Assembly: GCA_030151165.1 (NCBI GenBank)
Contig: JASLEM010000347.1
Location: 1-12,315, forward strand
Length of the DNA stretch: 12,315 nt
Direction of reading: 5' to 3'
From: Burkholderiaceae bacterium
GTDB lineage: Bacteria; Pseudomonadota; Gammaproteobacteria; Burkholderiales; Burkholderiaceae
The position numbers and the translations under genes were made by a program. The notes beneath the pieces are model-generated. The model worked only from the letters and a program-made list of their open reading frames with translations, made no database searches and was not told where the DNA came from. Shown here one piece after another: positions 6,305 to 12,315 of this stretch (positions are counted from its first letter, which is position 1; every line of letters starts with the position of its first letter).

Positions 6305-8308
6305 TCAAGCGCCGGTCGTGAGTTTTTCTTCGGCGAGGCGCAGCGGCTCCGGCATGCCGGCCAGCACCAGCGTGTCGCCGGCCGCGAGCTTCTGTTCGGT
6401 GCGGGCGTCGACGACACGGCCGTTCGATAGCCGCAGCGACACCACCTGCACACCGCCATGGGCGATGCCGACCTCGCCGAGTGTCCGGCCCGCGCAGGCG
6501 GCGTCGGGCGGCACGGTGACGCTGGCGAGGCGCGCCTGTTGCTGCTCGCCCGCGGCGTCGTCGTCGGCGCCGTGGAAGAAGCCGCGCAGCAGGCCGTAGC
6601 GGGCGTCGCGCGCTTCCTGCGTGACGCGCAGCACGCGGCGCATCGGCACGCCGACCAGCGCGAGCGCGTGCGCGGCGAGCATCAGCGAGCCTTCGATGGC
6701 CTCGGGCACGACCTCGGTCGCGCCGGCGGCGCGCAGCGCCTCGAGGTCGGCGTCGTCGATCGTGCGCACGATGACCGGCACGCGCGGCGCGTGCGTGTGG
6801 ACGAGGTGCAGCACCTTCAGCGCGGACGGCGTGTCGTGGTAGCTGACGACGACCGCGCTGGCGCGCGCCAGGCCGGCGGCCATCAGGCTGGAGAGCCGCG
6901 CCGCGTCGCCAAACACCACGTTCTGGCCCGCCGCCGCCGCTTGGCGCACGCGGTCGGGGTCGAGGTCGAGCGCCATGTACGGGATGCGCTCCACCTCGAG
7001 CATGCGCGCGAGGTTCTGCCCGGAGCGGCCGTAGCCGCTGATGATCACGTGCTTCTCGGTGTGGATCGCGCGCTTGGCGATGGTCGTGAGCGCGACCGAC
7101 TGCATCAGCCAGTCGCTGCTCGCGAGCTTCATCACGATGCGGTTCGCGTAGAGGATGACGAAGGGCGACGCGAGCATCGACAGCACCATGCTCGCGAGCA
7201 CCGGCCCGACCCAGCGGTCGTCGAGCACGTGGTTCTCGGTGCCGAGCGTGAGCAGCACGAAGCCGAACTCGCCGGCCTGCGCGAGGTACAGGCCGGTGCG
7301 CAGCGCGACGCCCGGCGCGGCGCCGAACACGCGTGCCAGGCCGGCGACGAGCGCGGCCTTCGCGACGATCGGCAGCGTCGTCAGCAGGATCACCAGCAGC
7401 CACTCGTCGGTGAGCGTGCGCCAGTCCAGCTTCATGCCGATCGTGATGAAGAACAGGCCCAGCAGCACGTCGTGGAACGGGCGGATGTCGGTCTCGACCT
7501 GGTGCTTGTATTCGGTCTCGGCGATGAGCATCCCGGCCACGAACGCGCCGAGCGCGAGCGACAGCCCGGCCATCTCCGTGATCCACGCGAGGCCCAGCGT
7601 CACGCCCAGCAGGCTCAGCATGAACAGTTCCTCGCTCTTGCGGCGCGAGATCGCCGTGAGGAACCAGCGCATCACCTTCTGCCCGCCGGACAGCAGCACC
7701 GCCAGCACCACCACCGCCTTGATCAGCGCGGGGACGAGCGTCGCGACGAGGCTGTGCGCCGTGCCGCCGCCGAGCGCGGGGATCAGCACCAGCAGCGGCA
7801 CGACGGCCAGATCCTGGAACAGCAGCACGCCCATGATGCGTCGCCCGTGCTCGCTCTCCAGCTCGAGCCGCTCGGCCATCAGCTTGACGACGAGCGCCGT
7901 GCTGGACATCGCCATCGCGCTCCCGAGCACCGCCGAGCCTTGCCACGACAGGTCCCATTGCCGGCCGATCATCGCGAAGCCCCACACCAGCGCCAGGTTG
8001 CCGGCGACCGCGCCGAGGATCGTCAGCACGACCTGCGACGCGCCGAGTCCGAAGACCAGCGTGCGCATCGCGCGCAGCTTGGGCAGGTTGAACTCGAGCC
8101 CGATGACGAACATCAGGAAGACGACGCCGAACTCGGCGAGGTTGCGCACGCCCGCGGTGTCGTGCGCGAGCTCCAGCGCGTTCGGGCCGATCAGCACGCC
8201 CGCGACGAGGTAGCCGAGCACGGGCGGCAACCGCAGCATGCGGAACGCCACGACGCCGGCGATCGCGGCGGCGAGGTAGAGCAGGGCGAGTTCGAGGGTC
8301 GATGCCAT
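6305..8308 (-). CDS. CPA2 family cation:proton antiporter, KefB/KefC type
   Basis: The 667-residue protein has the three parts of a Kef-type potassium efflux system. A transporter domain of about 12 membrane segments spans roughly 5-390 (MLRLPPVLGYLVAGVLIGP near the start, LLFQDLAVVPLLVL at 162-175, AQAGEFGFVLL at 343-353). A Rossmann RCK/TrkA-N domain covers about 420-535, with the nucleotide motif GYGRSG (425-430). A TrkA-C domain covers about 585-660. In the Kef loop, HQVETDIRPF (269-278) corresponds to the regulatory HALESDIEPF of E. coli KefC. It probably exchanges K+ (or Na+) for H+ at the inner membrane, gated through the RCK domain. ATG 8308 matches the family start (MASTLELALLYLAA); the frame stays open upstream only because of high GC. 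No KefF/KefG ancillary gene is adjacent, so glutathione gating is uncertain. It is divergent from kdsD. Confidence 0.93.
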   Translation of the reverse strand: MASTLELALLYLAAAIAGVVAFRMLRLPPVLGYLVAGVLIGPNALELAHDTAGVRNLAEFGVVFLMFVIGLEFNLPKLRAMRTLVFGLGASQVVLTILGAVAGNLALVWGFAMIGRQWDLSWQGSAVLGSAMAMSSTALVVKLMAERLELESEHGRRIMGVLLFQDLAVVPLLVLIPALGGGTAHSLVATLVPALIKAVVVLAVLLSGGQKVMRWFLTAISRRKSEELFMLSLLGVTLGLAWITEMAGLSLALGAFVAGMLIAETEYKHQVETDIRPFHDVLLGLFFITIGMKLDWRTLTDEWLLVILLTTLPIVAKAALVAGLARVFGAAPGVALRTGLYLAQAGEFGFVLLTLGTENHVLDDRWVGPVLASMVLSMLASPFVILYANRIVMKLASSDWLMQSVALTTIAKRAIHTEKHVIISGYGRSGQNLARMLEVERIPYMALDLDPDRVRQAAAAGQNVVFGDAARLSSLMAAGLARASAVVVSYHDTPSALKVLHLVHTHAPRVPVIVRTIDDADLEALRAAGATEVVPEAIEGSLMLAAHALALVGVPMRRVLRVTQEARDARYGLLRGFFHGADDDAAGEQQQARLASVTVPPDAACAGRTLGEVGIAHGGVQVVSLRLSNGRVVDARTEQKLAAGDTLVLAGMPEPLRLAEEKLTTGA

Positions 8309-8359
8309 TCGGTGCGAAATATTAGAATCCACCCCATCGTAGAACACGGACCGCCCACT
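8309..8359. promoter_or_regulatory. Divergent control region between the antiporter gene and kdsD
   Basis: The gap is 51 bases. An AT-rich island (8317-8328) contains TAGAAT (8323-8328) as a plausible plus-strand -10, and TCTAAT or TAATAT on the minus strand. No good -35 was found for either. Both genes must start from about here unless promoters lie inside the neighbouring genes. Confidence 0.4.
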
Positions 8360-9346
8360 TTGAAAAACGACCTGCCGTTCGACGCGGAACGCGCGCTGCA
8401 CCTCGCGCGCCAGACCTTCGCGATCGAGGCCGATGCACTGCTCGGATTGCAGCGGCGCCTGACCGCGGAGTTCGCGCGCGCGGTCGAGGCCATCCTGCGC
8501 TGCGAGCACCGCGTCATCGTCATGGGCATGGGCAAGAGCGGCCACGTCGGCCGCAAGATCGCGGCCACGCTGGCCTCCACCGGCACGCCGTCGTTCTTCG
8601 TCCATCCGGCCGAGGCGGCGCACGGCGATCTCGGGATGGTGACGTCGGGCGACGTCGTCATCGCGATCTCGAACTCCGGCGAATCGAACGAGCTCAACGC
8701 GATCATCCCGGCGATGCGCCGGCTCGACGTCACGCTGATCGCGATGACCGGTGGCGCCGACTCGTCGCTCGCGGGCGTGGCCGACATCGTGCTGTCCAGC
8801 GCGGTCGACAAGGAAGCCTGCACGCTGAACCTCGCGCCCACCGCGAGCACCACCGCGCAGATGGCGATGGGCGACGCGCTGGCCGTGGCGCTGCTGGACG
8901 CGCGCGGCTTCCACGAGAACGACTTCGCGATGTCGCACCCCGGCGGCGCGCTCGGCCGCAAGCTGCTGATCCACGTCCACGACCTGATGCGCACCGGCGA
9001 CGCCGTGCCGCGCGTGGGCCGCGACGCGACGTTCTCCGAGCTGCTCACCGAGATGTCGAGGAAGGGCCTGGGCGTGGCGGCGATCGTCGACGGCGACACC
9101 CCCGTGGGTATCTTCACCGACGGCGACCTGCGGCGGCTGATCGAGACCGGCGACGACCTGCGCGCGCGCGTCGCGCACGAGGTCATGCACCCGCGCCCGC
9201 ACCTCGTGCGCGCGGACGCGCTGGCCGTCGACGCGGCCGACGCGATGGAGAAGTTCCGCGTCACCAGCATGCTCGTCGTCGACGCGTCGGGCGCGCTGGT
9301 CGGCGCGCTCAACACGAACGACCTGCTGCGCGCGAAGGTCATCTGA
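8360..9346 (+). CDS. kdsD: D-arabinose-5-phosphate isomerase KdsD (KpsF/GutQ family)
   Basis: KdsD converts ribulose-5-phosphate to arabinose-5-phosphate, the first step toward KDO for LPS. A SIS domain (about 40-175) holds MGMGKSGHVGRKIAATLAS, SFFVHPAEAAHGDLGMV and ISNSGESNE. Two CBS domains follow (about 205-260 and 275-328; GIFTDGDLRR and GALNTNDLLR). The start is set at TTG 8360: it gives 328 residues, the E. coli KdsD length, and places Lys59, His88, Glu111 and His193 at the numbers I recall for the E. coli active site. A GTG at 8312 would add 16 residues and overlap the antiporter promoter region. No strong Shine-Dalgarno sequence is seen. The gene opens a four-gene operon and shares one base with kdsC (TGATG). 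Confidence 0.95.
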   Translation: MKNDLPFDAERALHLARQTFAIEADALLGLQRRLTAEFARAVEAILRCEHRVIVMGMGKSGHVGRKIAATLASTGTPSFFVHPAEAAHGDLGMVTSGDVVIAISNSGESNELNAIIPAMRRLDVTLIAMTGGADSSLAGVADIVLSSAVDKEACTLNLAPTASTTAQMAMGDALAVALLDARGFHENDFAMSHPGGALGRKLLIHVHDLMRTGDAVPRVGRDATFSELLTEMSRKGLGVAAIVDGDTPVGIFTDGDLRRLIETGDDLRARVAHEVMHPRPHLVRADALAVDAADAMEKFRVTSMLVVDASGALVGALNTNDLLRAKVI

Positions 9347-9921
9347 TGGCCGCGCCCCACCTGCGTTTCGCCCCCGAAGTGCTGCTGCAGGCGCAAGGGC
9401 CGGGCGCCGGCATCCGCGCCGCGATCTTCGACGTCGACGGCGTGCTCACCGACGGCAGCATCTTCATCTCCGCCGACGGCGAGACGCTCAAGGCGTTCAA
9501 CGTGCAGGACGGCCAGGGCCTGAAGATGCTGGCGCAGGGCGGCATCGTGCCGATCGTCGTCACCGGGCGCGACTCGCCCGCGGTGCGCCGGCGCATCGCT
9601 GACCTCGGCCTGCCGCACGCGTCGTACGGCGTTTCCGACAAGCTCGCCTGCGTTGCCGGCTGGCTCGGCAAGCTGGGTATCGCGTGGGACGAGCTCGCCG
9701 TGATCGGCGACGACTGGCCCGACCTGCCGCTGTTCGCCCGCGCCGGCTTCGCGTGCGCGCCCGCGGACGCGCACGCGGAGGCCGTCGGCGCTGCCCACCA
9801 CGTCACGGCGCGCGCGGGCGGCCGCGGCGCGGCGCGCGAATTCTGCGACCTGCTGCTGATGGCCAACGGCCGTTACGCGCAGCTGCTGGCCGCGCTGCAC
9901 GTCACGCTCGACGCGAAGTGA
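9346..9921 (+). CDS. kdsC: 3-deoxy-D-manno-octulosonate-8-phosphate phosphatase KdsC
   Basis: KdsC is a HAD-superfamily phosphatase without a large cap that removes phosphate from KDO-8-phosphate to give free KDO. The 191-residue product has HAD motif I DVDGVLTDG (nucleophile Asp29, acid/base Asp31), motif II Thr in VVTGRDS (71-77), a lysine after YGVSDK (94-99), and motif IV GDDWPDLP (121-128). This is the KdsC pattern, with the long first-motif loop GSIFISADGETLKAFNVQDG that forms the tetramer channel. The start ATG shares its A with the kdsD stop, so the two are translationally coupled. Two successive non-adjacent steps of the KDO pathway are thus made from one message. Length is normal. 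Confidence 0.96.
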   Translation: MAAPHLRFAPEVLLQAQGPGAGIRAAIFDVDGVLTDGSIFISADGETLKAFNVQDGQGLKMLAQGGIVPIVVTGRDSPAVRRRIADLGLPHASYGVSDKLACVAGWLGKLGIAWDELAVIGDDWPDLPLFARAGFACAPADAHAEAVGAAHHVTARAGGRGAAREFCDLLLMANGRYAQLLAALHVTLDAK

Positions 9922-9955
9922 GGCGGCCGCCCGGCGCAGCGGCGACAATGCCCCG

Positions 9956-10711
9956 ATGAAAGGCGAACTCCACCTTCCCGACCTGCCCGAGATCCCGGTC
10001 GCGCTGAGCCCGGTGGGCGGCATGCCGGAAGCGGGCGAGCGCCGGGCGCGCCCGAACTGGGCCCTGCGCCTGCGCGACAGGCTGATGGGCTACACGCCGC
10101 TGCTGCTGATGACGATGCTCGCGCTCGGCACGTGGCTGATCGCGAAGAACACGCCCGGGCTGATCTCGCCGTCCGCGCCCGGCGCGGTCAAGCACGACCC
10201 CGACTACACCGTCGACCGCTTCACGCTGCAGCGCTTCGCGCCCGACGGCTCGCTGAAGGTGCAGATCGACGGCGATCACATGCGCCACTACCCGGACGAC
10301 GACACGATGGAGGTCGACAAGATCCGCGTCGTCTCCAGCGATCCCGACGGGCGCAGGATGACCGCCACCGCGCTGCAGGGCCGCGCGAAGGGCGACGGCA
10401 GCGAGGTCTGGCTCGACGGCCAGGCGCAGGTGGTCAGCGAGGCGGCCAGCCAGGTGCCGGTGCAGATGAACGGCGAGCACCTGCGCGCCGAGCCCAAGCT
10501 CAAGCGCGTCGACTCGGACTGGCCCGTCATCGTGCAGCAGGGCGACAGCGAGTTCCACGCCGAAGGCATGTTCTACGACGCCGACACCCGCGTGCTCACG
10601 CTGCGCGGCGCCACGCACGCGTTGCTGCAGCAGTCGCTGAAGCAGCAGGCGGGCTCGAAGCCGCCGCCGGCCACGGCCACCAGGCCGGCCGGCAAGGCTG
10701 CCGCGAAGTGA
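9956..10711 (+). CDS. lptC: LPS export system protein LptC
   Basis: LptC is a single-pass inner-membrane protein that takes LPS from the LptB2FG transporter and hands it to LptA in the periplasm. The 251-residue product has a cytoplasmic N-terminus of about 40 residues, a membrane segment at about 44-63 (YTPLLLMTMLALGTWLIA), and a periplasmic beta-jellyroll at about 75-215. Matches to the jellyroll include YTVDRFTLQRFAPDGSLK, the H-Y-P-DDDT segment, and EFHAEGMFYDADTRVLTLRG near the end. A basic Ala/Pro-rich tail follows. It is longer than E. coli LptC (191) because of both tails. ATG 9956 lies 34 bases after kdsC, with GACAAT only six bases upstream and no Shine-Dalgarno sequence. An in-frame ATG at residue 23 is an alternative. 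lptA and lptB do not follow. Confidence 0.92.
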   Translation: MKGELHLPDLPEIPVALSPVGGMPEAGERRARPNWALRLRDRLMGYTPLLLMTMLALGTWLIAKNTPGLISPSAPGAVKHDPDYTVDRFTLQRFAPDGSLKVQIDGDHMRHYPDDDTMEVDKIRVVSSDPDGRRMTATALQGRAKGDGSEVWLDGQAQVVSEAASQVPVQMNGEHLRAEPKLKRVDSDWPVIVQQGDSEFHAEGMFYDADTRVLTLRGATHALLQQSLKQQAGSKPPPATATRPAGKAAAK

Positions 10712-11484
10712 CGGCGCCGCTGCTGTTCATCACCGGCGCGTCCAGCGGCATCGGCCAGGCGATGGCGCTCGAATGGGCGCGCCGCGGCGGGCGGCTCGCG
10801 CTCGTGGCGCGGCGCGGCGACGAGATGCGCGCCTGGGTCGCGGCCCAGGGCTGGCCGGCCGACCGCGCCGCCGTCTACGTGGCCGACGCCCGCGACCTGC
10901 CCGCGATGACCGCGGCCGGCCGCGCCTGCATCGCCGCGCAAGGGCTGCCGGACGTCGTGATCGCCAACGCGGGCATCAGCGTCGGCGTGGACACCGCGAT
11001 CGAGGCCGACATCGAGGTCGTCCGCGCGACGCTCGAGACCAACAACCTGGGCGTCGTCGCGACGTTCCAGCCGTTCATCGCGCCGATGTGCGAGCGCCGC
11101 AGCGGGCGGCTCGTCGGTATCGCGAGCGTCGCCGGCGTGCGCGGGCTGCCGGGCCACGCGGCCTACAGCATGAGCAAGGCCGCCGTCATCAGTTATTGCG
11201 AGAGCCTGCGGCTCGAATGCCGGAGCGCCGGCGTGCGCGTCGTCACCATCGCGCCCGGATATATCGATACCCCGCTCACGCAAGGCAACTCATATTCGAT
11301 GCCGTTCCTGATGCCGGCCGACAAATTCGCGCGCCAGGCGCTGGACGCGATTGCGGCGGGCGTGTCGTTTCGCGTGATTCCCTGGCAGATGGGGATGGTC
11401 GCGCGCCTGTTGAGGATATTGCCCGACAGTCTTTATGACCGCGTGCTGGCCGGACGGCCGCGCAAGAAGCGATTGGGGCAGTAA
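10708..11484 (+). CDS. Short-chain dehydrogenase/reductase (classical SDR)
   Basis: The 258-residue protein is a classical SDR, an NAD(P)-dependent oxidoreductase with a Rossmann fold. It shows the cofactor motif TGASSGIG (9-16), NAG (87-89), an active-site Asn in TNNLG (111-115), Ser140, the catalytic YSMSK (Tyr153, Lys157), and the PG motif after (183-184). Arg residues after the second strand (VARRGDE, 33-39) hint at NADPH. A hydrophobic, basic C-terminus (VARLLRILPD, then RPRKKRLGQ) could touch the membrane. The substrate cannot be read from the sequence. The start is GTG 10708, overlapping the lptC stop as GTGA, so it is coupled to lptC and may act in envelope lipid or sugar metabolism. 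The last 230 bases are visibly more AT-rich than the rest. A terminator follows at 11554. Confidence 0.93.
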   Translation: MTAPLLFITGASSGIGQAMALEWARRGGRLALVARRGDEMRAWVAAQGWPADRAAVYVADARDLPAMTAAGRACIAAQGLPDVVIANAGISVGVDTAIEADIEVVRATLETNNLGVVATFQPFIAPMCERRSGRLVGIASVAGVRGLPGHAAYSMSKAAVISYCESLRLECRSAGVRVVTIAPGYIDTPLTQGNSYSMPFLMPADKFARQALDAIAAGVSFRVIPWQMGMVARLLRILPDSLYDRVLAGRPRKKRLGQ

Positions 11485-11553
11485 GCGCCCGGTCGCGGAG
11501 AACTCATCCGGGAATCGACCCGAACAATGGTCGATCGATCAATCCCATGAAGC

Positions 11554-11578
11554 AGGGCCGCGCGATGCGGCCCTTCTT
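11554..11578 (+). terminator. Intrinsic terminator after the SDR gene
   Basis: AGGGCCGC (11554-11561) pairs with GCGGCCCT (11567-11574) around the loop GCGAT. TTCTT follows. This would end the kdsD-kdsC-lptC-SDR message 70 bases after its last stop codon. Confidence 0.8.
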
Positions 11579-11674
11579 GCGTCGTGCGCGAGCGTCGTGC
11601 CCGCGCGATCGATGTCGTGGCGCGCCATCGCGTCCGGGTCGCGCCCCGAGGCGTCGAGGCACCGCACAAGGAAC

Positions 11675-11704
11675 AAAGCCCCGGGCCGTGAGGCGCCGGG
11701 GCTT
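11675..11704 (-). terminator. Intrinsic terminator of the RRM protein gene
   Basis: AAGCCCCGG (11676-11684) pairs with CCGGGGCTT (11696-11704), with a further GCC/GGC pairing in the loop. Read on the minus strand the stem ends in CTTTGTTCC, a modest T tract. It lies 47 bases beyond the stop of the RNA-binding protein gene. Confidence 0.7.
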
Positions 11705-11750
11705 CGTCATTCAGTCCGACAGATGCGTGTCAGTAGCTGAGCGTGCGGAA

Positions 11751-12230
11751 TCAGTAGCCGCCGCGGCCACCGCCGCCGCCGCCGTAGCCGCCGCCACCGC
11801 CGGAACGGCCACCGCCGCCACCGCCGTAGCCGCCGCCACCGGAGCGGCCACCGCCGCCACCGCCGCCGTAACCACCGCCACCACCACCGCCGCCGTAGCC
11901 GCCACCACCGCCGCCGCTACCGCTGCGGCCACCGCCGCCGTACGGGCTGCGGGGGGCGCCGCTGAAGCCGCCCGGACGCTCTTCGCGCGGACGTGCTTCG
12001 TTGACGACCAGGGGACGGCCTTCGAGCGGCTGACCATTCATGCCGTTGATGGCTGCTTGCGCTTCCGGATCCGAGCTCATTTCCACGAAGCCGAAGCCCT
12101 TGGAACGACCGGTTTCACGGTCCATCATGACCTTGGCGGACGTGACGGTGCCGAATTGCGAGAAGGACTCTTGCAGCGATTCGTCGCGGACGCTATAGGC
12201 CAGGTTGCCTACGTACAGTTTGTTTCCCAC
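11751..12230 (-). CDS. RRM RNA-binding protein with glycine-rich tail
   Basis: The 159-residue protein is one RNA-recognition motif (about 3-80) with RNP2 LYVGNL (5-10) and RNP1 KGFGFVEM (44-51), both with the aromatic residues that stack on RNA. A short Arg/Glu/Pro linker leads to a tail (about 97-159) of Gly runs with scattered Tyr, Ser and Arg. Such proteins occur in cyanobacteria and many proteobacteria, often cold-induced, and resemble eukaryotic glycine-rich RNA-binding proteins; an RNA chaperone or stress role is inferred. The start is GTG at 12230-12228, with GAAAGGG (12245-12239) eight bases upstream, and the protein begins MGNKLYVGNL as in relatives. The tail may self-associate. The DNA of the tail is a near-perfect triplet-like repeat. 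The gene has its own terminator and faces the SDR operon. Confidence 0.94.
   Translation of the reverse strand: MGNKLYVGNLAYSVRDESLQESFSQFGTVTSAKVMMDRETGRSKGFGFVEMSSDPEAQAAINGMNGQPLEGRPLVVNEARPREERPGGFSGAPRSPYGGGGRSGSGGGGGGYGGGGGGGGYGGGGGGGRSGGGGYGGGGGGRSGGGGGYGGGGGGRGGY
11757..11940. repeat. Low-complexity CCGCCGCCACC-type repeat encoding the Gly-rich tail
   Basis: The plus strand reads as repeated CCGCCGCCACCGCC units with occasional GTAGCC (Tyr-Gly on the other strand). It is an imperfect GGN codon tract, which is prone to slippage and to assembly error. Confidence 0.85.
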
Positions 12231-12315
12231 GGGGGAAGCCCTTTCAAAGATAAAAAACCATGTGGAGCTTCAACCCAGCGTGATCCATCAAGCGAAGGCG
12301 CCGCGTCCAGACACA
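12231..12315 (-). promoter_or_regulatory. Leader of the RRM protein gene
   Basis: The leader is more AT-rich than the surroundings near the start codon, with a T-run (TGGTTTTTTATC on the minus strand) before the Shine-Dalgarno sequence GAAAGGG. TTCCC (12237-12233) can pair with GGGAA (12228-12224), placing the GTG start in a small hairpin. No confident promoter hexamers were found before the window edge. Confidence 0.45.

Larger units (their letters stand above)
11485..11750. other. Convergent intergenic region
   Basis: This 266-base gap holds two hairpin terminators, one for each converging gene, and about 95 bases between them in which I see no gene, repeat or promoter. Confidence 0.6.

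Noticed and set aside
5622..7985. A 787-residue minus-strand frame across the cNMP protein and the antiporter
   Set aside because: Arg/Ala-rich shadow; the antiporter is read clearly in another minus-strand frame.
8312..8314. GTG as the start of kdsD
   Set aside because: In frame, but it adds 16 residues not expected for the family and lies within the likely promoter.
6458..8359. Upstream extension of the kdsD frame
   Set aside because: It is antisense to the antiporter and rich in Arg/Gln/His; KdsD length and residue numbering fit TTG 8360.
8309..9202. N-terminal extension of the antiporter frame up to 9202
   Set aside because: It is antisense to kdsD; the antiporter family start is the ATG at 8308.
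11757..11940. CRISPR-like or tandem-repeat array
   Set aside because: The repetition is simply GGN glycine codons of the RRM protein tail, without spacers.
1..12315. Mobile element, phage, toxin-antitoxin or defence system
   Set aside because: No transposase, integrase, terminal repeat or defence-type gene was seen; the genes are conserved housekeeping genes.

Overview
This window is a GC-rich, almost fully coded piece of a chromosome, very probably from a betaproteobacterium of the order Burkholderiales. The evidence is the gene order (dnaA diverging from rpmH-rnpA-yidD-yidC-mnmE), an RnpA of the type with an insert between its first strands, an RRM/Gly-rich cold-shock-type protein, and a YidC with Lys in place of the enterobacterial Arg. 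I cannot name the genus safely. The Rubrivivax/Roseateles/Leptothrix side of the order is a guess from composition. No mobile element, CRISPR array, tRNA or rRNA was seen.

Region 1 (1-4000) is the replication-origin neighbourhood. The 5' part of dnaA runs off the left edge on the minus strand. A 179-base gap holds divergent promoters and DnaA boxes. Then comes the plus-strand cluster rpmH, rnpA, yidD, yidC: ribosomal protein L34, the RNase P protein, and two membrane-protein insertion factors. Translation is tightly coupled by overlaps, and the cluster ends in a strong nested-hairpin terminator. RnpA carries an insert of about 80 residues whose DNA contains another perfect DnaA box.

Region 2 (4036-6155) holds mnmE (tRNA wobble-uridine modification GTPase) and a small stand-alone cyclic-nucleotide-binding-fold protein whose start is ambiguous. 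A hairpin-rich intergenic stretch, perhaps a dispersed repeat, follows.

Region 3 (6305-11484) has a minus-strand CPA2/KefB-KefC-type cation:proton antiporter, divergent from a plus-strand envelope operon: kdsD (arabinose-5-phosphate isomerase), kdsC (KDO-8-phosphate phosphatase), lptC (LPS export) and a short-chain dehydrogenase. These make KDO for LPS and begin LPS export. lptA and lptB, which usually follow lptC, are not here; the dehydrogenase takes their place.

Region 4 (11485-12315) is a convergent gap with one terminator for each strand, then an RRM RNA-binding protein with a glycine-rich tail on the minus strand.

I found no clearly new multi-gene system; these are mostly conserved housekeeping genes. 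The points most worth a second look are the DnaA boxes inside the RnpA insert, the origin/promoter architecture, the lptC-dehydrogenase pairing, and several start-site and hairpin questions.
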